Assembly (NCBI GenBank): GCA_009193035.1
Contig: SWDT01000017.1
Span: 372,001-436,000 of the forward strand
Length of the DNA stretch: 64,000 bases
Origin: Halicephalobus mephisto
Taxonomy: Eukaryota > Nematoda > Chromadorea > Rhabditida > Panagrolaimidae
Reading direction: 5' to 3'
The translations under genes and the position numbers were made by a program. The notes under the pieces are model-generated. The model searched no databases. It was not told the DNA's origin and saw nothing but the letters and a program-made list of their open reading frames with translations. This document shows, in pieces, positions 1 to 13,327 of the stretch (positions are counted from its first letter, which is position 1; every line of letters begins with the position of its first letter).

Positions 1-140
1 TTTTAGATTTTTATCACGGACCACAATTGCAGATTAGGAAGTCTTGCAAAAAACTTCGCTGTTGCTGGGATTATTCCCGACAATGTCATGAGTAGCTTCG
101 TATTCTTTGATTTGGTCGAAAATTAATTCTAAAAATAGAA

Positions 141-1381
<1,241 letters not shown>

Positions 1382-3344
1382 TGAAAGTGACGCCAAGGTA
1401 TTGCAGGTAATAATATAACTAAAATAGGTTCGTGATTATCTTGAAACAGGTAGAATCAATAATACTCTTAGGTAACTTACAAGAAGTATAAAATAAGTTT
1501 TGTTTTTCAAGCAAACAGGTTCCAAGAGTGTGTTAGAACAAAATGATTCCTGCATAATAACACTTTCATGTTCCCAGTGCGTCTGTAGGTTCATCGACTT
1601 TTGATAGATCTTTTAATGCTGAGTGTAACGACATATAACATTCTTGGAAGTGTTTGATTTGGACACACAAACTATTTATTTAAAAATTCCTTCGTAGTCG
1701 GTTCCGAAAAAATTCCATAACTTGATTAGTAACGGACTTAATAAGATGGAATTCTTTTCTTTGGAACAAATGAAGTAATCGAAATCAATTGGTATGCAAA
1801 TCATCCATTTCCGTCAGACACAGATTATTTTATAATAGGCTTTACCAATACCCCAATGTGATCTGTATTGGGCTTTTTTGTATAATCTTCCCGAACGATA
1901 AATTTGGTCTGCATTATTTCAAACAGCAATATTATTACATCATCTTATATTAAAAGATGGAATTTTTGTCCTGATCTTTGAACAAAAGTTCTTATTCAAC
2001 AATGTCAAGGAAAGTAACCGAACGCATTTAAAATTTGCAAAACCGAAATGGGTTTTTTTTGTGTCAGTTTCTATCCATCAATAATATTAATAAAAAATAA
2101 ACTTAAAAAAGCTAAAATGCAAAAATGTGGAAATTGATATAGTAATTTCTTATCTAAAGGATTTTATAAAATTTTAATTTACTTTTATTATACATTTAAT
2201 TAGTCAACTTTAGAAACTTATTCTGCATTAATTTTAGGTTTATTTCTACACACAAAAAAACATAATTTTTATTTTTGTAACAGTTGTGAAATGTAATAAA
2301 AATATGACACAATCGTCACATTTTTCATGAATATTGGACTTTTATGTCAAAAATTAAAACATAATAGTGACGATTTCCATCTGTTACAGGACCAAAAGTT
2401 ATATTTTTTTGTGTGTATTGTGTTTCGATCAAATTTTATGACTATTGATTTTGATAATCTTCTGAAACCTCATATGGTCTACTTTTTGGCTTCAGTTGTC
2501 AATCGTGATATTGAGATATCTTCAATTTTGAAGCATTTGCAGATTTTTTGATTTGATAAATTTAACAAAAACGTTAAAGAATAACAAAAATTCACTGCTT
2601 TCTGCACTAAACAAATGATGTCGATGTTTTTGAGTATTTTTATGATTTTATTTTTCCCAAAAATGCAATTTAAAAATCCTACTCCTTATATAACGATGTA
2701 ATGAATGTTGTTCTTCGATTTGAAGTCGATTGATTTGCTTATTTTGGAAAATTATAGAAAAAGGATTAATAAAAATTGTATTAGTATATTAATAAAACCT
2801 ACCATATTTTGTTCTATAATTGATGGAAATCAATGATTTGCAAATGAGTCTATATCTAAGGATTTCTTTATTCCAGTTAATAAAATTAGAACTTACTAAG
2901 TAAATTGTTAATAAAGTTATGGAGGTTTTTCGAGATATTATTATATGAAATAATATTCAAATCGATGAATGTTTATCTAGTTATTAAATTCTCAAATATC
3001 ATGTATGACTGATTTAGTGCTAAAAGATCTATCCAAAACTAGTAAACTTGCAATTAGAATCCAAATTGTTAAAGAATTAACGACTAAATTTATAATCAAA
3101 TATAGGGATTAAACATCATTGACGTCAAGTTCACCATCTGATTTCGTTGAATTATCCAATAATTTCGAACTTTATGTACACTAATACTGTATATTTGCGA
3201 TATCAAAATAATTTCAGATACATAATTAAGCAAAATTACATTCATGAATAATAATAGAAGCTATCCTGTGGAGCAAAATAAATGGTTCTAAAACGATTCC
3301 ACAGCTTTACCGGATGGTAATTTCCAATCTGTTCCTTTGAGAAT
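1382..3344. other. Intergenic, no gene seen
   Basis: AT-rich spacer between the JNK start and the 3' end of the Hsp70-like gene. It holds one hairpin MITE (2247-2417, listed separately). The only long reading frame here, at 2327-2551, lies mostly inside that element and shows no protein-like composition. I see no RNA gene. Confidence 0.6.
2247..2417. mobile_element. Hairpin MITE, family A copy 1
   Basis: About 170 bp with terminal inverted repeats (TACACACAAAAAAA at the left, TTTTTTTGTGTGTA at the right). Inside are subterminal arms carrying GTAACA / TGTTAC and CGTCACATTTTTCATGAATA. The same internal blocks, in the same order, recur at 40070-40230, 56807-56964 and 57057-57221. It has no coding capacity, so it is a non-autonomous DNA element or a fold-back repeat. 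Confidence 0.8.
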
Positions 3345-4158
3345 CTAAGCTTCGATTATGATGCTGTGGGGCTTTACTTTCTCTACGGACGGTGGTGGGC
3401 TCGATTCGTAATCGATGACATCCAGAGACGTGTCTGTTTTCGTGATTATCTCATGGTTGACGAACGGGGATTCTCCTTGAAGATTCCTGGCCTTGATCAA
3501 AGCTCCATCAGCAGTGTTGAATTTATCATAAGGAATACTGATGACTGTTCTGTTGTTGAAGTACTTTCGATAGTTTATGGGTTCTTTGTAGTATTCTACA
3601 AGTACAGTATCGCATTTTCTTCCTTTGATAAATTTAGATCTGAATTCTTCGACAACTTTTCTGGTTAATTTGCCATTGGCATTTTGGTAAGTCATCCGGA
3701 CTCGGACAAGTTTTCCATCAAGACTACGGTAGAGATTTCCTTCGACGATTTTGCCTAGATCAAAAATTAGAGCGACTTTTTCGTTTTCTTCGATTTTTTT
3801 GTTGAATTTCGAAAGCAAATTAAGGGACCAAGCTCCTTCAACATTTATGAAGTAAATTTTTTTAAAATTATAATATTCGGCGACTTCAAAAAGTTGTTTT
3901 TTTTCGTCATCGCCGAAATTCCCAGACCATACAGTCCATCCAGGGACTGATCCTGAGGGAATTTTCTGAAGGAGTTGAATAAAAATCTCCTCTACAGTAG
4001 CTTGGAGATTGTTAAAATCTAAAATATCCCATTAAAAAGTTCTTTCAAAACGACTTACTGAACGGATGTATGTCGAATTTTTTTATTTCGCCAGTTTCCG
4101 GATTAAAGGAACAAGCAGTGTTGGCATTTGTCGCGATCCCGAAGAGAATTTCTAGCAT
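3345..4158 (-). CDS. Miniature divergent Hsp70/actin-fold-like protein
   Basis: Two exons (4158-4059 and 4018-3345, joined in frame through a 40-bp GTAAGT...TTTTAG intron) give 257 residues. I do not recognise a named family, but the order of motifs follows an Hsp70 nucleotide-binding domain. FGIATNANTACSF at ~6-18 sits where GIDLGTTNSCV would be. GWTVWSGNFGDDEKKQLFEVA at ~60-80 resembles ITVPAYFNDSQRQAT. VALIFDLGKIVEGN at ~115-128 resembles the phosphate-2 motif VLIFDLGGGTFD. TADGALIKARNLQGE at ~202-216 resembles AVAYGAAVQAAILSGD. The GGSTRIP adenosine loop is replaced, lobe IIB is largely missing and there is no substrate-binding domain. The catalytic residues are altered, so ATP hydrolysis is doubtful. 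The tail contains a PPP stretch. The Hsp70 relationship is inference from motif order; the gene model is well supported by splice sites and frame. Confidence 0.8.
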
Positions 4159-5348
4159 TTTTCGGCGAAATTAGAAGACTAAAGGTTATTTATTGTTTCA
4201 AAGAAGTGCTCAATGTCAATCTGAACCACGTGCTCTTTCAACGAAATTTGTCTAGTTTTTTAAGTACTTTCGGGGAGCTCCTGTGATTGATGGATTTCCT
4301 AATTGTAAGTTATTATTACAAACTTGATGTAAAGTTTGTTTAAATTACATCAATTTACTTAATACATCAAACTGATTTTATTTGTAACGTATTTTTAAAT
4401 TCGGTAAGTAGGTACTCACCTTGAAGCGCGAAGAAGACTGATTCTGATTTCAATATGCAAATAATTTGAATGAAGCAATAGTGAGATTTATGAAGATCTA
4501 AAGATCGTAACTTCCATCTGTGTTATATAGTCGAACTTGGATATAAAATACCCCCTTGGGCGGGGCAAAACATATCTTATAACAAAGGATATATCATAAC
4601 AGGGGTAAATTTGAAGACAAACTAACCAAACTCATTCACTCAGACCGTATACTATAACAAGAGATATGTTATAGCGGAGGTATTTTATATCCAAGTTCTA
4701 TTGTATATTTAGTTAAATATGTATCTGTAAAGTTGTCTTAAATTCGGTACGTAGGTACTCAAATTGAAGCGCGAAGAAGACTGATTCTGATTTCAATATG
4801 CAAATAATTTAAATGAAGCAATGGTGAGATTTATGAAGATCTAAAGATCGTAACTTCCATCTGTTCTATATGTCAAATCAATTTAGTTTGTTTGAAAATG
4901 TTTTTAGACATGATATGGAGTACTCAATCAGAAAATTGAGGAACAATAATTCTAACCTGCTGATATATATACAAGCTTGAAGGAAACAATCTTGGAACTT
5001 GGAATCTTAAAGCTCGTAACTTCCACGTATGCATTTTTCCAATTTAAATTTTAAAGAACATTTTCAAATATTTCAGGATTAAGAATCTGTTTTAAATCCA
5101 TCTTTACGGAAAAGTGGTTGCAATCGATTCTATCCTAAATTAGATTGATTTTAGAGTTCCTGAATGGAGACCTTTTTTGATCTTTAATGATTAATGTCTT
5201 GATGGTCGATGGTTACTTTTTGTGTGATTCATCTTTATTCGTTATCAAGAATCTGACACTCTTGGACAATTTCAAGGTGGTAGAATGGAGTTGGTAATCT
5301 TTTGAGCAATTAATTAAAATTAGATGAGAATCAATTTAGTAGGCAGAT
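4159..5348. other. Intergenic with duplicated block
   Basis: Between the Hsp70-like start and the nidogen 3' end. It holds a direct duplication of about 130 bp (4400-4527 and 4745-4872, both carrying GAAGCGCGAAGAAGACTGAT) flanking a MITE at 4528-4706. A weaker third trace ending GCTCGTAACTTCCA lies near 5010-5025. A probable nidogen polyadenylation signal, AATAAA on the minus strand, lies at 5234-5239. I see no gene. Confidence 0.7.
4528..4706. mobile_element. MITE, family C copy 1
   Basis: About 179 bp with long terminal inverted repeats built on GAACTTGGATATAAAATACC (left) and its complement GGTATTTTATATCCAAGTTC (right). TA dinucleotides lie at both edges. Inside are inverted TATAACA/TGTTATA blocks. 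A related partial copy lies at about 41370-41473. TA edges and short length suggest a Tc1/mariner-type non-autonomous element. Confidence 0.75.
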
Positions 5349-8300
5349 TTAGGGACAACCTTCTAGATCACTCACGTTGTCTGGACAGACACATTGGACT
5401 GCGTAACGTCCTGGCAAACAGAGGTAGTCACAGCCGCCGTTGTTGGTTGCACATGCCGACGGAGCTAGAAAGGATATCAGATGAAGTCATGAGTAAAAAA
5501 CTTACTTCCTTGACACTTGGAAGGGATAATCAAGCCGTAAACCTTTCCACCTCCTCCGACACTCGGGGGGAATGTGGTGTAGCCGTGTCCGGCGATGGAT
5601 ACAGTATGCACGTGGTGGTCTTTCCAGTCAGTCCAGTAGAATCTCTCATCGTTTCTGATAGCTAATCCGAAGGGATATTCCAGTGGAGCGTAGACAAGTC
5701 TTCTGTGATTTCCATCAAGACCAATACAGGAAAGCCTCTGACTTCCGGCATCTACCCAACAAAGTTCCTTGGTCGATTGAACAATAGCTAATCCGTTAGG
5801 GAGATGGATGTCTTTGTTAACAAAGACTTCGTTATTTTTCCCGTCGAGATCGACTCTTCCGATGAAGGGATTTTCACGGTGCCAATCGGAATAGTAGAGT
5901 TTTTTTCCGATTAGATCGATTTCAAGAGCTCTGGGATTCACTAACCCTTCTTTGATCAGGGTCTTCTGGTACTTCCCGTCGAGAGAAACTACCCCAATCT
6001 CGTCCTTGATGGAGTCGACGTAGTAGAGATTTCGAGAAGACCAGTCAATTGCGATTCCTTCTGGAGACTTCAATTCCAAAGAAAAGAAGGAATTCAGATC
6101 CGTTCCATTCAAAGAAGCCGATCGAATAACGTGATCTAGAATTACCAGTTACTGATTGAAGAAATTAAATTTTTCAACTTTGGTTCTTTCACGAATACTT
6201 GGTTTTTTATAACTAGTTTAATAACTTTTTAAGAAACTTACTCGAAATATCAGACCAGTAGATCCTCTCAGTAGTGCAATCGTAATCGATATCGACGACG
6301 ACTTGATGAGGAACAACGACAAGTTGTCTTCCAACGACTTCTGGAGCTGTTGGTCTGCTGATGATCGACATTCCTCTGCCGATAAGTAAGGTATCTGGAC
6401 GAGATTCAGAATCGGCTGAAAGTTAAGAAATTTAGTTGAAAAGTAAAGATTAATTTGGATATAGTTGTTGCTTTTCGAAAGACTTACGATGACAGACTAA
6501 TCCATTTCCATGGAATCCGTAGTTGCAGTTACAGACGTAATGACCATGTTCCCCGAGAATACATTGAGCATTCTCGTGACATAGGCTTCTGTTTTCATAA
6601 CATCCCGATTCAACGACACAGTTCTGATATCCATCTCCAGTAGATCCAGCTTTGCATTTGCATTCGTATCTGCTGGCTTTTATGTCGAAAACGCATTCGG
6701 CGTTGTGATGACAGAGATGCGGTTCTTCATCACACATTTTGGGCTGAGCGTACGGAATGCATCTGACGCCGTCTCCTGTGAATCCTTGGATGCATTTGCA
6801 GACGTAGGCTTGTTCTGCGTGTCCGTAAACACATTCCGCATGAGGATTACAGGAATTCGGAGTAGAAGGATTGCATGTATCTGCGGAGACACAAGTTCTG
6901 ACTCCGTCTCCGTTGAAGCCAGGAAGACATTCACAGTAGTACCTCTGGTTGGATTCCGACTGAATACAGTGAGCGTTCTGATGGCATTCGGTCTGATCAC
7001 GGCATTCTGTTTTGTCTCCGTAATTCTCTGGAGGTCGGACAATGGGGGATTGAGGTTGTCTGGGAGTGCAGAATCTGCCGTCGCCTTCAAATCCATCGAC
7101 ACATTGACAGATGGAATCTGAACGAGAAGCATCGTAGACACATCTGGCATTGACGTCACAACTCAATCTGTTCTCACAGGAATCGACTGAAAGTGGGGAT
7201 ATTTGAAAGTCCAGAACACCACAGCAAGAAACATAAGTAAGACACATGACAGATTTGTTATAAGACATTGGGATCCACTCGGACGGTCCACAGACCAACC
7301 CGACGGCAGGAGCTCCAAGTCCTCGTATCTGAGCTTCTTGCAGATGATCCCATTGCCACTGTACCCTTCTACACAATGACAGACATAATTGGGACCAGCA
7401 GAAGAGTACTCGAAGATACATTCAGCGTTTTCGTGACAAAAATCAACCTTGTCACATCCAGTGAGCTTCTTGCTTTCAGAAGCCATCCCCTTGCCCAGGA
7501 AGGAAGATATGACAACGGGTCTTACTGAATCAGCTTTGAAAAAAAGTAAAATAGTCAAAGATAAAGATTACTGTAATGCATGGAGAACAAACTCACCTCT
7601 GACTTCCTCACTGCATGTGATACCGTCTCCCTTGTACGGTGGAACACATTCACATTTGTAGTATCCGAGGTTGTTGTTGTAGACACAGTTGCCGTGTTCT
7701 CCGCATTCTGAGTGGCTTCTACAGACTACTCCAACATTCTGAACGGGAGGATGTTCATAGACAGGAGATTGCTGGGGTTGTTGAGGTTGCTCTGGAGGTC
7801 CGCAATGAGTCACTCCGTCTCCTACGTACCAGCCTCGACATTTACACTTTCCTTGACCGTTTTCAGCAAAAACACATTCTCCCCATTGATGGCATTCTCT
7901 GTGGGTAGTACAGAATCCAGGTCCAATTGGTTGTTCGACTATCGGACGAGGGTTCTGAACCGGTTGTTGAGGTGAAGCAATACAACGGAAACGAATAGGA
8001 ACAGAATCGTCGATTTCAGGTTGGAATCCTGTTTCGCAAATGCATCTGTAAGTCTGCTCAACAGGTTCACAAAGCATGTGTGGAAGAGTACAAAGATGAC
8101 TTCCATCAGCACAAGCTCCGGTTTCTACCGTATTAGGCCTTTGGACAATGGGAACTCCTTGAACAATATGGCCACCACGAGATGGATTAGATGGTTCGTC
8201 ATCTGGAAAATACGACAAAGTTAAAAGAATATATTAGAAAGCTTTGTCACAGAATACAAAATGAATCTCCGTCGTAAACTTCCTAAGGATTATAGAAAAT

Positions 8301-10597
8301 TCGTTCTTTTGTTAACATGAGTAGAAATTAGTGAAAAAACCAACTTAGCAGATAAACAAAGTCCGAAAATAGAATAAATTGTACTCAAAAACATCGATTT
8401 TTGAAGAATTTGCATTTTCAAATTCGGAATTTTTGAATTAAATTTGATTTTTTTTAAATTTCAAAATTAATAATTTTGATTAAAATTGAAATTATTGTTT
8501 ATTTCCCGCCACTAAGAAAGATGTATTTACTGTAAAGCAAGTCTGTTGTGATAAACTATTCTATTAGTCAAATTATAAAAGAAAATAGTAATTATATAAA
8601 ATTTCTGAAAATTCAAAAATCTGATTTTTAAAGAAATTTGAAATATTTCAATATTGTATGAAAATTTCAATTAATATTTGTTAGATTTTTTAAAGTTAAA
8701 TAAAAATTAATATGGATGATATAATTTGCGATGAAAAAATTCAAAAAATTTAAAACTTACTAGGATCAACAGCCACGTTTTGACTGGCAAATCTGATCAG
8801 ATTTTCATTTGGAGTGAAGTGAGCATTAATTCTGGAAGTTCTGATTTTGATTACTTCACTTTTATCGAATTCTTTATGACGACATTCTGTGAAATGAATT
8901 TGTTGGTCTACGGTCATTTTGACTTTTCTGTCAATTTGATTTTCGCGAATTTTTATTTCTCGTTCCGTATAGGCTCTGATTAATCCGGGTCTTTCTCTTT
9001 TGTATGTATCGACGAAGTTTTCATAGTAAACTTCAGATCCTGGAGCCAGTTCTGGAAGGGTTCCGGAGACGAAAACGTTGACGTCAATGTAATCTTGGTC
9101 CTTCTTTCCTGTGAATTCTTGTTTGATCAAAATCGCAGATCTGTCTCCAAGATGGATGTTGACGGTCCGATTGAAGACTCCTCCAGTCAATTCGAATCCG
9201 TTGTAAGCGTTATCCGATCCTCGTTTTGCGAAGAGCCATCCCATCACGTTTCCGATCGAATCCAGAAGCAACATCGAAGAAACCAATTCTGGAGGCAGTT
9301 TCGCTATAGCTGTATGTTGTTGACCGTCTTTAGTTTGGATAAAAGTGTAAACGTCGGTCTTTGGAATCGATTTTCCGTTGATGACTCCTTCGAAGTATCC
9401 GTTGATTCTCTGTTGAGATTCTTCTGGAAGACAGTCTTTTCCGTTCCCGAAATGTCCAGCTGTACAATGACAGCAGAACCCAGTACTGTAGTCGATGCAA
9501 GAAGCAAACCTGTGACAAGGGGCCACAGGGGAGAGGTTTCGCAGATCACAGGTCCCTTCTGTAGGTCTCTCTATTGGGATATTATCCAACGGAGCTACTT
9601 GAGGATTATCTGCAATTACATCGAGTTCTTCCGGATGTTCAACAATAGGTTCTACAGGAGGAAGTTTGACTTCATCTCCCAGGTCGTTCTGGGCCGGACT
9701 GTTAACCTGTGGCTCCACCAAAGCTGGGCAGATACACAAGGAACATCCACGATCGTCCGTAATGATTTTACAGGTATCCGGACAGTTATCCTTGTATGGA
9801 TCCTTGGGACAACTGGAAAGATCGTTTTCATCCTCCATTTCGGAATCGTATTCTTTCTCATTACCGTATTCATACTCATCGTTAGGACCTCCTTCTCTTG
9901 GATCGACCACATATGGACCGGAGATTCGGAACAAGAAGCTTCCGTCTCTGTTGAAGTTGGTCAATTTCACAAGTTCCCTGACACCATCGGTTCCGGCATT
10001 GATGTTCTTCGTGTTCCTGCCGTCCTTGAAGTAGAAGCCAGATTGAGAATAAACTCCATCGGCTTTGGTCCACTCAATTTTCTCAAAGTTTAAGAGGGCA
10101 TAGGTGACTCTGGCATCACTCAGAAGAACCAATTGGAAGGCGTTTTCGCCCTCTTCGTCTTGGGCAATCAATCTTTCCCAAGTCACGATGATGATGATTC
10201 TAGGTTTGAAGGAAGTGGCATCAGAAAACGTTCTCTGAACTTTTCCGGTAATTTCTGTCCCGAGATCACTGTCAGGAGATTCAGATCGGTAATAAACAAG
10301 TCCGTTGCTGGCCCCACCGTACAAAACTGCAACGGTATTTTGGGGACTTTCTTCCAAATCAATGATTTTAGAATCGTCGAGTTTGCTTCCGAACGTAACT
10401 GCTCCTTTTGGAGAAATGAAAAGCTCAGATTGAGGTTCGTCAAAGTAAGGAATAGGTACAGTCAAAGTAATCGCATTTGTCGAAGAAAAATCCAATTGTT
10501 GATCACCCGCATTTCTTCCATACGGTAGCAAATCAGCTTCAGATTCTTGTAAACTAACAACGAGGGCTATTAGAGCCCATATCAGCTTGATCCTCAT
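5349..10597 (-). CDS. nid-1: Nidogen (entactin), basement-membrane linker
   Basis: Secreted basement-membrane glycoprotein that in other animals links laminin and collagen IV. Seven exons: 10597-8761, 8202-7597, 7533-~7267, 7186-6488, 6415-6242, 6135-5506 and 5464-5349, about 1442 residues. A TTTCCAG acceptor lies about 15 bp upstream of the chosen ATG. It starts with a signal peptide (MRIKLIWALIALVVS), followed by the NIDO domain, an acidic linker, an EGF module (CDLRNLSPVAPCHRFASC...) and the G2F beta-barrel that fills the end of exon 1. Then come about nine EGF-like modules, many ending GDGxxC. Five YWTD-type propeller repeats follow (YWSD, YYVD, YYSD, CWVD, YWTD), then a terminal EGF (CATNNGGCDYLCLPG). 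The exon 3 donor is weak and uncertain (7267 or 7279; both keep frame). Minus-strand AATAAA at 5234-5239 is the probable poly(A) signal. Exons use C-ending codons more than the operon genes do. Confidence 0.95.
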
Positions 10598-11744
10598 TCG
10601 ATGGATCCTGGAAAGTAAAAAAATAACAAGACACAAAAAGTGAGTCAAAAATCAGGATCAAATTTCTTTAAAAAAGCGAAACAATTGTCGGAAAAAAATC
10701 AAATTATACTATTAAGAAAATTAGAAATGAATATTGATACGAAATTTTTCAGAAAATCTAGAAATTTAGAATTTTTAAGTTTTAAATATTAGTTTTTAAT
10801 TTTTCTCAAATTTTGAAGATTTCTAAAATATTTCATGACATTTTAGAATTCAGAATTTTTATAAAATTTTAGACAATTTCAGATATTTTATAAAATTTTT
10901 AATAATTTCAAATATTTTATAAAATTTTAGACAATTTCAGAATTTTTATAAAATTTTTAAAAATTTCAGAAGTTTATTCTGAATTTTGAACATTTCCGTA
11001 ACCTTCTGGAAAGTTCTAAAACTTTCTATGGAAATCTATTCCAATTGTCGAAAAAAAATCAAAGTAAGCGGTTTTGGTCAGGAGAGGAAAAAAATTGATA
11101 AAGCTAATCAAGAACGGTCAACAGTCGTAAAAGGCAAAAACTCGGCGCCAAGGTCACTGATAAAAACAACCAATATAATCAAAAAAAAATTGTCTGGTCA
11201 GAAGCAGATTATTTACCTCATGTATAACAAGCAAAAAAATGTCCAAATTTTAGAGCAGATAAACCACAACTAAGACCTAATCGATTGCGCAAGTGAGGAC
11301 CCCCGACCATCTGCCGTAGCAATCTTGGCAAAAACGACCGCAATCAGTCGTACAAGTCCGTTCTAAAAAGGAAAAACGGTCATCGTGATTCACGCCGAGA
11401 AAGGGCAAGGCCGAACAAATTCCCATTGACCATCAAAACAAATCAAATGATTTGAATATTTACCCAGGAAAGAATGAAACATGGAAATTCTACTCGGTGA
11501 AAGACATCCAACTCATTGGCTTCAATAATCTATCTCTCTAGGGTCTGTTCTGCTCTCAAATCCTCATTGCTTAAATGAAAATCAAGTATATCAACATTAC
11601 TGTATTCAATCGGATGAATTTTTTACAAAATATTTCATTTTTTTGAAGCCATCCATGAGGGAAAGTTCTGTACAATTATCTCAAGTAACAGTCCTGTCGG
11701 AAAACTAGATCTGGCCTCATCTAGTCCGAAACTAATATGGAAGG

Positions 11745-11826
11745 AAAAACGTCTCTTGGCAGGCATCGAACTCACATCGTCTTGCTATCCGGGCAAATAC
11801 TTTTTCTCTTAAGCTACGAGAGCGAC
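11745..11826 (-). ncRNA. Pol III-like unit (decayed tRNA or SINE head)
   Basis: On the minus strand, TAGCTTAAGAG (11816-11806) matches the tRNA A-box pattern TRGYNNANNNG. Thirty-four bases later GTTCGATGCC (11771-11762) matches the B-box GTTCGANNCC. A T5 run that could terminate pol III follows at 11749-11745. The flanking sequence does not close into a cloverleaf: the T-stem does not pair and the acceptor pairs only partly. It is therefore a degenerate tRNA, a tRNA-derived SINE head, or chance. Confidence 0.35.
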
Positions 11827-12072
11827 CTTTTCCAATTCCATTCATGAAAGCAGAATCGTTTCTCCTAAACGATCGCTCCTTTCTCGCTATGCTTAATGTC
11901 GCGACAAGTCCATTAAATGATGCTACAGTCGTTGTTGATCTTCTCTCGACTTTAATTAGAAGCATCAAGTTATGAGAATAGCTTCTTTAAGATCCAGAAC
12001 TACATAAAGAAGTCAACTTCAAGATGTTTCATGTTAGTCATTTTTATAGTCCATCTGATTTCATGATTTCCA

Positions 12073-12240
12073 CACAAAAATAGTGCATGATATATGATGT
12101 ATAAATACACTAAAACAACTTTGATACATTGAATAAATTATATTTTTTCCATCGATATACGGAGTATAATGTAGTGATACACTATACTCAGGTTATATAC
12201 TAGTGAATTAAAACTATTTTTGTATATACTATATTGATGA
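12073..12240. mobile_element. TA-rich MITE, family B copy 1
   Basis: Starts CACACAAAAATAGTGCATGA and ends near AAAACTATTTTTGTATATAC, with internal runs of the type GATACATTGAATA and TACACTAAAACAACTTTGAT. The layout matches the longer copies at 19151-19402 and 33774-34186. No coding capacity. Ends are approximate. Confidence 0.55.
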
Positions 12241-12663
12241 CCTGGATTTAATACGTATGTTTGTTGCTATATTGAAAATTTAGTTCAGTTGAGCAAAAAC
12301 CTCCTAACAAGCTTCAATACACTTTGAACAGTGTGAATCTAATAGATGAGAACACGATCATAACTACTCTGAAATTACCATTCTGAAGCAGCTAAAAAAC
12401 ACAAGAATTTTTGGATTATTGTCGATACGTTGGAATGTTGTTATTGATATATTTCGATTCAAGCTACATCGATATCAGAATTAAGTTCAAGAGAATCAAT
12501 TCTGGACTAAATAGAATTGCAGGAATTTGGAGAAAAAAATGATCAAAAATCGAGTTCTTCATTCCATCGTCTTTGTCCTCAAAAGAACGAAGGGAATTGC
12601 CCGCATTGAGCTTTGTGTCAACAGTATCTTCGTTAATGGTAATATAATAATTGAAAGGTTCGT

Positions 12664-12828
12664 GCACTATAAGGAAATGGAATCAAGATGAGTGCTGAAA
12701 TTGTAAAAAGTAACTCAGCATAAGCATTTTCGTATCATCAACGTTCTGAGCCCAGTGCTTATGTTTGTCATCATTGTCAAAAGGATCGAACTTGGGGGAC
12801 TTTCGTGGTGACCGTGACTCTTGGCCAT
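12664..12828 (-). pseudogene. Possible decayed small gene
   Basis: From an ATG at 12828 the minus strand reads MAKSHGHHESPP. After a run of five C's (12793-12797 region) the reading continues one frame over as KFDPFDNDDKHKHWAQN. One base more in the C run would join the two halves. Beyond that no splice choice keeps a long frame. His-rich starts of this sort occur in small mitochondrial membrane subunits, but I cannot assign a family. It could be a remnant, a homopolymer assembly error in a real small gene, or chance. Confidence 0.3.
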
Positions 12829-13327
12829 TGCATCACAAATTGAAGAAGTGCAATCTCAAAAATTGAGACTATTTAAGTTTTTATTTTGTTAATTAATATT
12901 AATTAGTTTCTTACATTTAGGGTGATTTCTCATCCGTGAGGTCATTTCTGCACTCTAACCGATAAGTCACTCAAGTTTTGGATCTTGATCTTTATTTTGA
13001 AATTACAACTGATAATATTATTAAAACTTAATATTTGTTTCTACTTTTTCCAAAAAGTATTCAGCATTAATCTATTGATTTCTAATTTAGTTTAATGTCT
13101 AACTTTTTAACTAGATTATTGATGTGTTGTTGTCTCCAAAGTGCTTTCTAGAAACAAAATGATTTTTATATCTAGTATCTAAAAACATGGATTTGAGCGA
13201 TTCGATTAGCTGATCTGATCTTTAGATTTCTATTTCTTTCGTCAACATGAAATTTACTCAATGTTGTTTACAATACCAATACCTTCACTTAATAGGTCTT
13301 ATTTTTCTAGTAAAAATAGTTTATTTT

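Larger units (their letters stand above)
10598..13327. other. Long intergenic spacer upstream of nidogen
   Basis: Nidogen 5' flank and spacer to the chemoreceptor 3' end. 10650-11000 is degenerate AT-rich repeat of the AATTTTTATAAAATTT type. 11280-11450 is locally richer in GC without a convincing frame. 11745-11826 has pol III-like boxes. 12070-12240 is a family B MITE. 12664-12828 contains a possible decayed small gene. The latter features are listed separately. Confidence 0.55.

Noticed and set aside
6455..10528. Many plus-strand and second-frame ORFs over nidogen, up to 332 codons
   Set aside because: Shadows of the nidogen exons. The minus-strand reading alone gives domains, splice sites and conserved cysteines.
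11761..11830. Functional tRNA gene
   Set aside because: A and B boxes are present but the T-stem does not pair and the acceptor matches at about five of seven positions, so only a degenerate pol III unit is reported.
11732..11968. 78-codon minus-strand ORF
   Set aside because: No domain and no splice context; it overlaps the pol III-like boxes, which explain the local sequence better.
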